A stretch of DNA of 33,377 nucleotides. Source: Carnobacterium divergens. GTDB lineage: Bacteria; Bacillota; Bacilli; Lactobacillales; Carnobacteriaceae. The stretch is from NCBI RefSeq assembly GCF_900258435.1, contig NZ_LT984411.1, positions 1-33,377 on the forward strand. The letters are read 5' to 3'. Under the pieces are notes generated by a model. That model was given only the letters and a program-made list of their open reading frames with translations, was not told the origin of the DNA and did not search any database. This document shows, piece by piece, positions 31,786-33,377 of the stretch. Every line of letters begins with the position of its first letter. Position 1 is the stretch's first letter. Position numbers and translations under genes: made by a program.

Positions 31786-31909
31786 TTTGATTGAACTCTA
31801 TGCGGATCATGTGATTAGTGGAAAGCGTACGATTGAACAAGTACCATTGCCAATTAGAGAGAAAGTAAAGAAAATAGTTGAAGAAAACAAAGAAGCTGCT
31901 AAACAGTAG
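31775..31909 (+). CDS. CD1375/XkdX-like small protein, 44 aa
   Basis: MLNNLIELYADHVISGKRTI followed by EQVPLPIREKVKKI is the typical CD1375-family arrangement (Y-A-x-x-V, then G-K-R-T-I-E-x-V-P). GGTGGTGAG precedes the ATG. Such tiny proteins regularly sit between the tail-tip genes and the holin; their role is unknown. Its last codons form the ascending stem of the terminator below. Confidence 0.8.
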   Translation: MLNNLIELYADHVISGKRTIEQVPLPIREKVKKIVEENKEAAKQ

Positions 31910-31917
31910 CTTCTTTT
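31889..31917 (+). terminator. Rho-independent terminator overlapping the stop of the 44-aa gene
   Basis: AAAGAAGCTGCT (31889-31900), loop AAAC, AGTAGCTTCTTTT (31905-31917), one G-U pair. It separates the structural operon from the lysis cassette and probably reduces, rather than abolishes, transcription into it. Confidence 0.75.
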
Positions 31918-31942
31918 AATTTTATGAAAAGAGGGTCATCAA

Positions 31943-32338
31943 ATGCAATTTATCAATCACTTACTAGAATTTATTTTTAAAGGAGGAAGTCCCGTTATGT
32001 CATTGTATTTAACAGCTTTACTATTAGATTTAGTCACTGGTTATATCAAAGCTCTAAAAGACCACAACTGGCGTTCAGCATTAAATATCGAAGGATTACT
32101 AATTAAGTTCGTAACCTTCTTTACAATTATTGCTGCTGGAATCATTGATGATCTAGCACCACTAATGAGTATTAGCATTCCAATTAATATCGCTTTTTGG
32201 TGGACGATTATTTTAACCATCTATGAGTTGGGAAGCATTTTAGAAAATATGGGTGAAATGGGTGTAAACATTGGATTCTTAAAAAAATATCTAGGAATCT
32301 TGCAAGATACTATTGAAAACAAGGAGGATGAAAAATAA
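31943..32338 (+). CDS. Holin, Phage_holin_4 (TcdE-like), with two possible starts
   Basis: 131 aa from ATG 31943 (AAAAGAGGG 8 nt upstream). A second in-frame ATG at 31997 (residue 19) has an even better AGGAGG 10 nt upstream and would give 113 aa lacking MQFINHLLEFIFKGGSPV. The membrane core LYLTALLLDLVTGYIKALKD, then FVTFFTIIAAGIIDDL and IAFWWTIILTIYELGSIL, matches TcdE-type holins. The C-terminus is charged (NKEDEK). It permeabilises the membrane so that the lysin can act. Overlaps the lysin start by one base. A dual start could yield holin and inhibitor forms as in lambda S, but that is untested. Confidence 0.92.
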   Translation: MQFINHLLEFIFKGGSPVMSLYLTALLLDLVTGYIKALKDHNWRSALNIEGLLIKFVTFFTIIAAGIIDDLAPLMSISIPINIAFWWTIILTIYELGSILENMGEMGVNIGFLKKYLGILQDTIENKEDEK

Positions 32339-33144
32339 TGAGTAATGCAACTAATTTTTTAAATCAAATCAAACCAGGGTGTTTATCTTTATGGAAATTG
32401 TACGGTATTTTGCCAAGTGTTGCAGCAGCGCAAGCAGCGCTTGAAAGTGGATGGGGAAGTAGTTCACTAGCATCGAAATACAATAATCTATTCGGTATTA
32501 AAGGCGCCGGCGTTTCATTGCCAACCACAGAATATTACGATGGCAAAACGCCTATCGGCATTGTAGATAGCTTCCGAGTGTATCCGAACTGGAATACATC
32601 TATTTTAGACTACGGCGGTTTTTTGACTAACTATGGAAACAAACCTAATCGTTATGATGGAGCTTTGGGACTAAAAGACCCTAACGCACAAATTACAGCT
32701 ATCTGGCGTGCTGGCTATGCCACAGACCCAAACTATGTAGGCAAAATCATGTCAACAATCAACGCAAACAGTTTGACTGCTTGGGATACAGAAGTATTAG
32801 GTGGAAGTCCAGCACCAGCACCACAGCCCACACCTCAACCATCAAATGGAACTTATACCGTCCAATCAGGCGATGCATTAAGTTTAATTGCTCAAAAGTT
32901 TGGAATGGCCACAAGTCAACTTGCTAGTATGAACAATATCAGTAATCCAAACTTGATTTATCCAGGACAAGTTTTGCAAGTATCTGGTAGTGGTAACTCA
33001 ACAGGTGGATCATATACAGTTAAATCTGGTGATGTTTTAAGTATCATCGCTCAAAACTTAGGTGTCAGCACCCAACATCTTGTTAATTCAAATGGGATTA
33101 GCAATCCAAACTTAATCTATCCAGGTCAAGTTCTTAAATATTAA
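32338..33144 (+). CDS. Endolysin: GH73 glucosaminidase with two LysM repeats
   Basis: 268 aa, with GGAGGATG upstream. Residues about 1-150 are a GH73 (N-acetylglucosaminidase/FlgJ-like) domain: catalytic Glu36 in AAQAALESGWGSSSL, then YNNLFGIKG and the YATDPNYVGKI end. A Pro-rich linker (PAPAPQPTPQPS) leads to LysM1 (about 171-215) and LysM2 (about 225-268), both with YTVxSGDxLSxIAQ and ISNPNLIYPGQVL; the two are very similar. It cuts peptidoglycan glycan strands at lysis; LysM binds GlcNAc. No signal peptide, so export depends on the holin. Confidence 0.96.
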   Translation: MSNATNFLNQIKPGCLSLWKLYGILPSVAAAQAALESGWGSSSLASKYNNLFGIKGAGVSLPTTEYYDGKTPIGIVDSFRVYPNWNTSILDYGGFLTNYGNKPNRYDGALGLKDPNAQITAIWRAGYATDPNYVGKIMSTINANSLTAWDTEVLGGSPAPAPQPTPQPSNGTYTVQSGDALSLIAQKFGMATSQLASMNNISNPNLIYPGQVLQVSGSGNSTGGSYTVKSGDVLSIIAQNLGVSTQHLVNSNGISNPNLIYPGQVLKY

Positions 33145-33185
33145 AAATAAGCCTTACTCTTAATCGAGTAGGGCTTATTTTTTTT
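33145..33185 (+). terminator. Strong Rho-independent terminator after the lysin
   Basis: AAATAAGCCTTACTC (33145-33159), loop TTAATC, GAGTAGGGCTTATTT (33166-33180) and T run to 33185: 15-bp stem with one wobble pair. It ends late transcription before attR; there are no further genes in the window. Confidence 0.93.
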
Positions 33186-33194
33186 GATTATGTA

Positions 33195-33208
33195 TTTAAT
33201 ATACCGCC
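33195..33208 (-). repeat. Inverted copy of the int-leader element
   Basis: TTTAATATACCGCC is the inverse of GGCGGTATATTAAA at 1263-1276. In the circular phage genome the two lie about 1.4 kb apart facing each other, with int and attP between them. Confidence 0.4.
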
Positions 33209-33234
33209 ACATTATTTTGTATTTCCCTCACAAA

Positions 33235-33244
33235 TATCCCCACA
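33235..33244. repeat. Terminal direct repeat TATCCCCACA, right copy
   Basis: Matches 72-81. Downstream, AATACTTTT occurs twice 10 bp apart (33249-33257 and 33259-33267). The whole 33186-33359 stretch has no gene and looks like the right attP arm. Confidence 0.4.
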
Positions 33245-33326
33245 AACTAATACTTTTTAATACTTTTCTACACTTTATAAATAAAAAGCAAAAAGCCATC
33301 AAACCCTTTTATAATAAGGATTTGAC

Positions 33327-33336
33327 GACTTTTGAC
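33327..33336. repeat. Candidate integrase arm site, right
   Basis: GACTTTTGAC, inverse of 28-37. The word TTTGAC also occurs just before it (33321-33326), giving a local direct repeat TTTGAC-GACT-TTTGAC. Confidence 0.45.
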
Positions 33337-33359
33337 ATCACTCTACATGAGCTAATTCA

Positions 33360-33377
33360 ATTAACGGTTGTAGAATT
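33360..33377. repeat. attR core (right copy of the 18-bp terminal direct repeat)
   Basis: Exact match to bases 1-18 and the last bases of the window. Reconstituted attP would read the right arm, this 18-bp core and then TTATTCAACGTC from the left side; AATTC and GAATT words frame the core as possible core-binding half sites. Confidence 0.9.

Noticed and set aside
33245-33345. tRNA or tmRNA end at the attachment site
   Set aside because: No cloverleaf or T-loop sequence can be traced up to the core in the visible part; the core is A+T-rich.

Overview
The window is one complete, colinear siphovirus-type prophage of a low-GC Bacillota host, most likely Lactobacillales (Enterococcus or a close relative such as Vagococcus, Carnobacterium or Listeria). 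This rests on A+T-rich codon use, strong AGGAGG-type ribosome sites with frequent TTG/GTG starts, a phi-LC3/TcdE-type holin, a GH73-LysM lysin, a BppU-type baseplate protein and a CD1375/XkdX-like small protein. The host assignment is an inference. The same 18 bp (ATTAACGGTTGTAGAATT) occupies the first and last bases, so the window appears to be cut exactly at attL and attR. The two tips also share short inverted and direct repeats that look like integrase arm sites.

Layout. (1) 1-2820, leftward lysogeny operon: repressor without a protease domain, ImmA-like metallopeptidase, a membrane-anchored coiled-coil protein that is a lysogenic-conversion candidate, and a tyrosine integrase. (2) 2840-3090, divergent switch: two promoters whose -35 boxes overlap and three copies of an 18-bp operator-like repeat. 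(3) 3090-13303, rightward early region: Cro-like protein, DUF771-like protein, small genes, then a replication/recombination set: VRR-NUC nuclease, SNF2-type helicase, YqaJ-type exonuclease, Sak4-like RecA/AAA ATPase, SSB-like DUF669 protein, a compact family-B DNA polymerase whose proofreading residues look lost, and a prim-pol/D5-like helicase. (4) 13304-13635, a 332-bp gene-free block of nested iterons around an A+T-rich core, the best replication-origin candidate. (5) 13636-14750, small genes including a frameshifted one, ending in an ArpU/RinA-like late regulator. (6) 14900-24260, packaging, head and neck genes, tail tube and a frameshifted tail chaperone; a single-gene unit with its own promoter and terminator lies between terS and terL. 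(7) 24276-31909, tape measure, Dit, a tail protein with lysozyme and M23 peptidase domains, and the baseplate/receptor-binding protein. (8) 31943-33144, holin (two plausible starts) and endolysin, then a strong terminator and the attR arm.

How it works together. The repressor/ImmA pair suggests induction by proteolysis of a short repressor, as in ICEBs1-type circuits. The early genes would melt and prime the origin and copy DNA with the phage's own polymerase. The late regulator would switch on the HK97-type morphogenesis and lysis genes. The points most worth follow-up are the origin-like repeat block, the proofreading-dead polymerase, the autonomous membrane-protein gene between the terminase subunits, and the membrane coiled-coil protein in the lysogeny operon.
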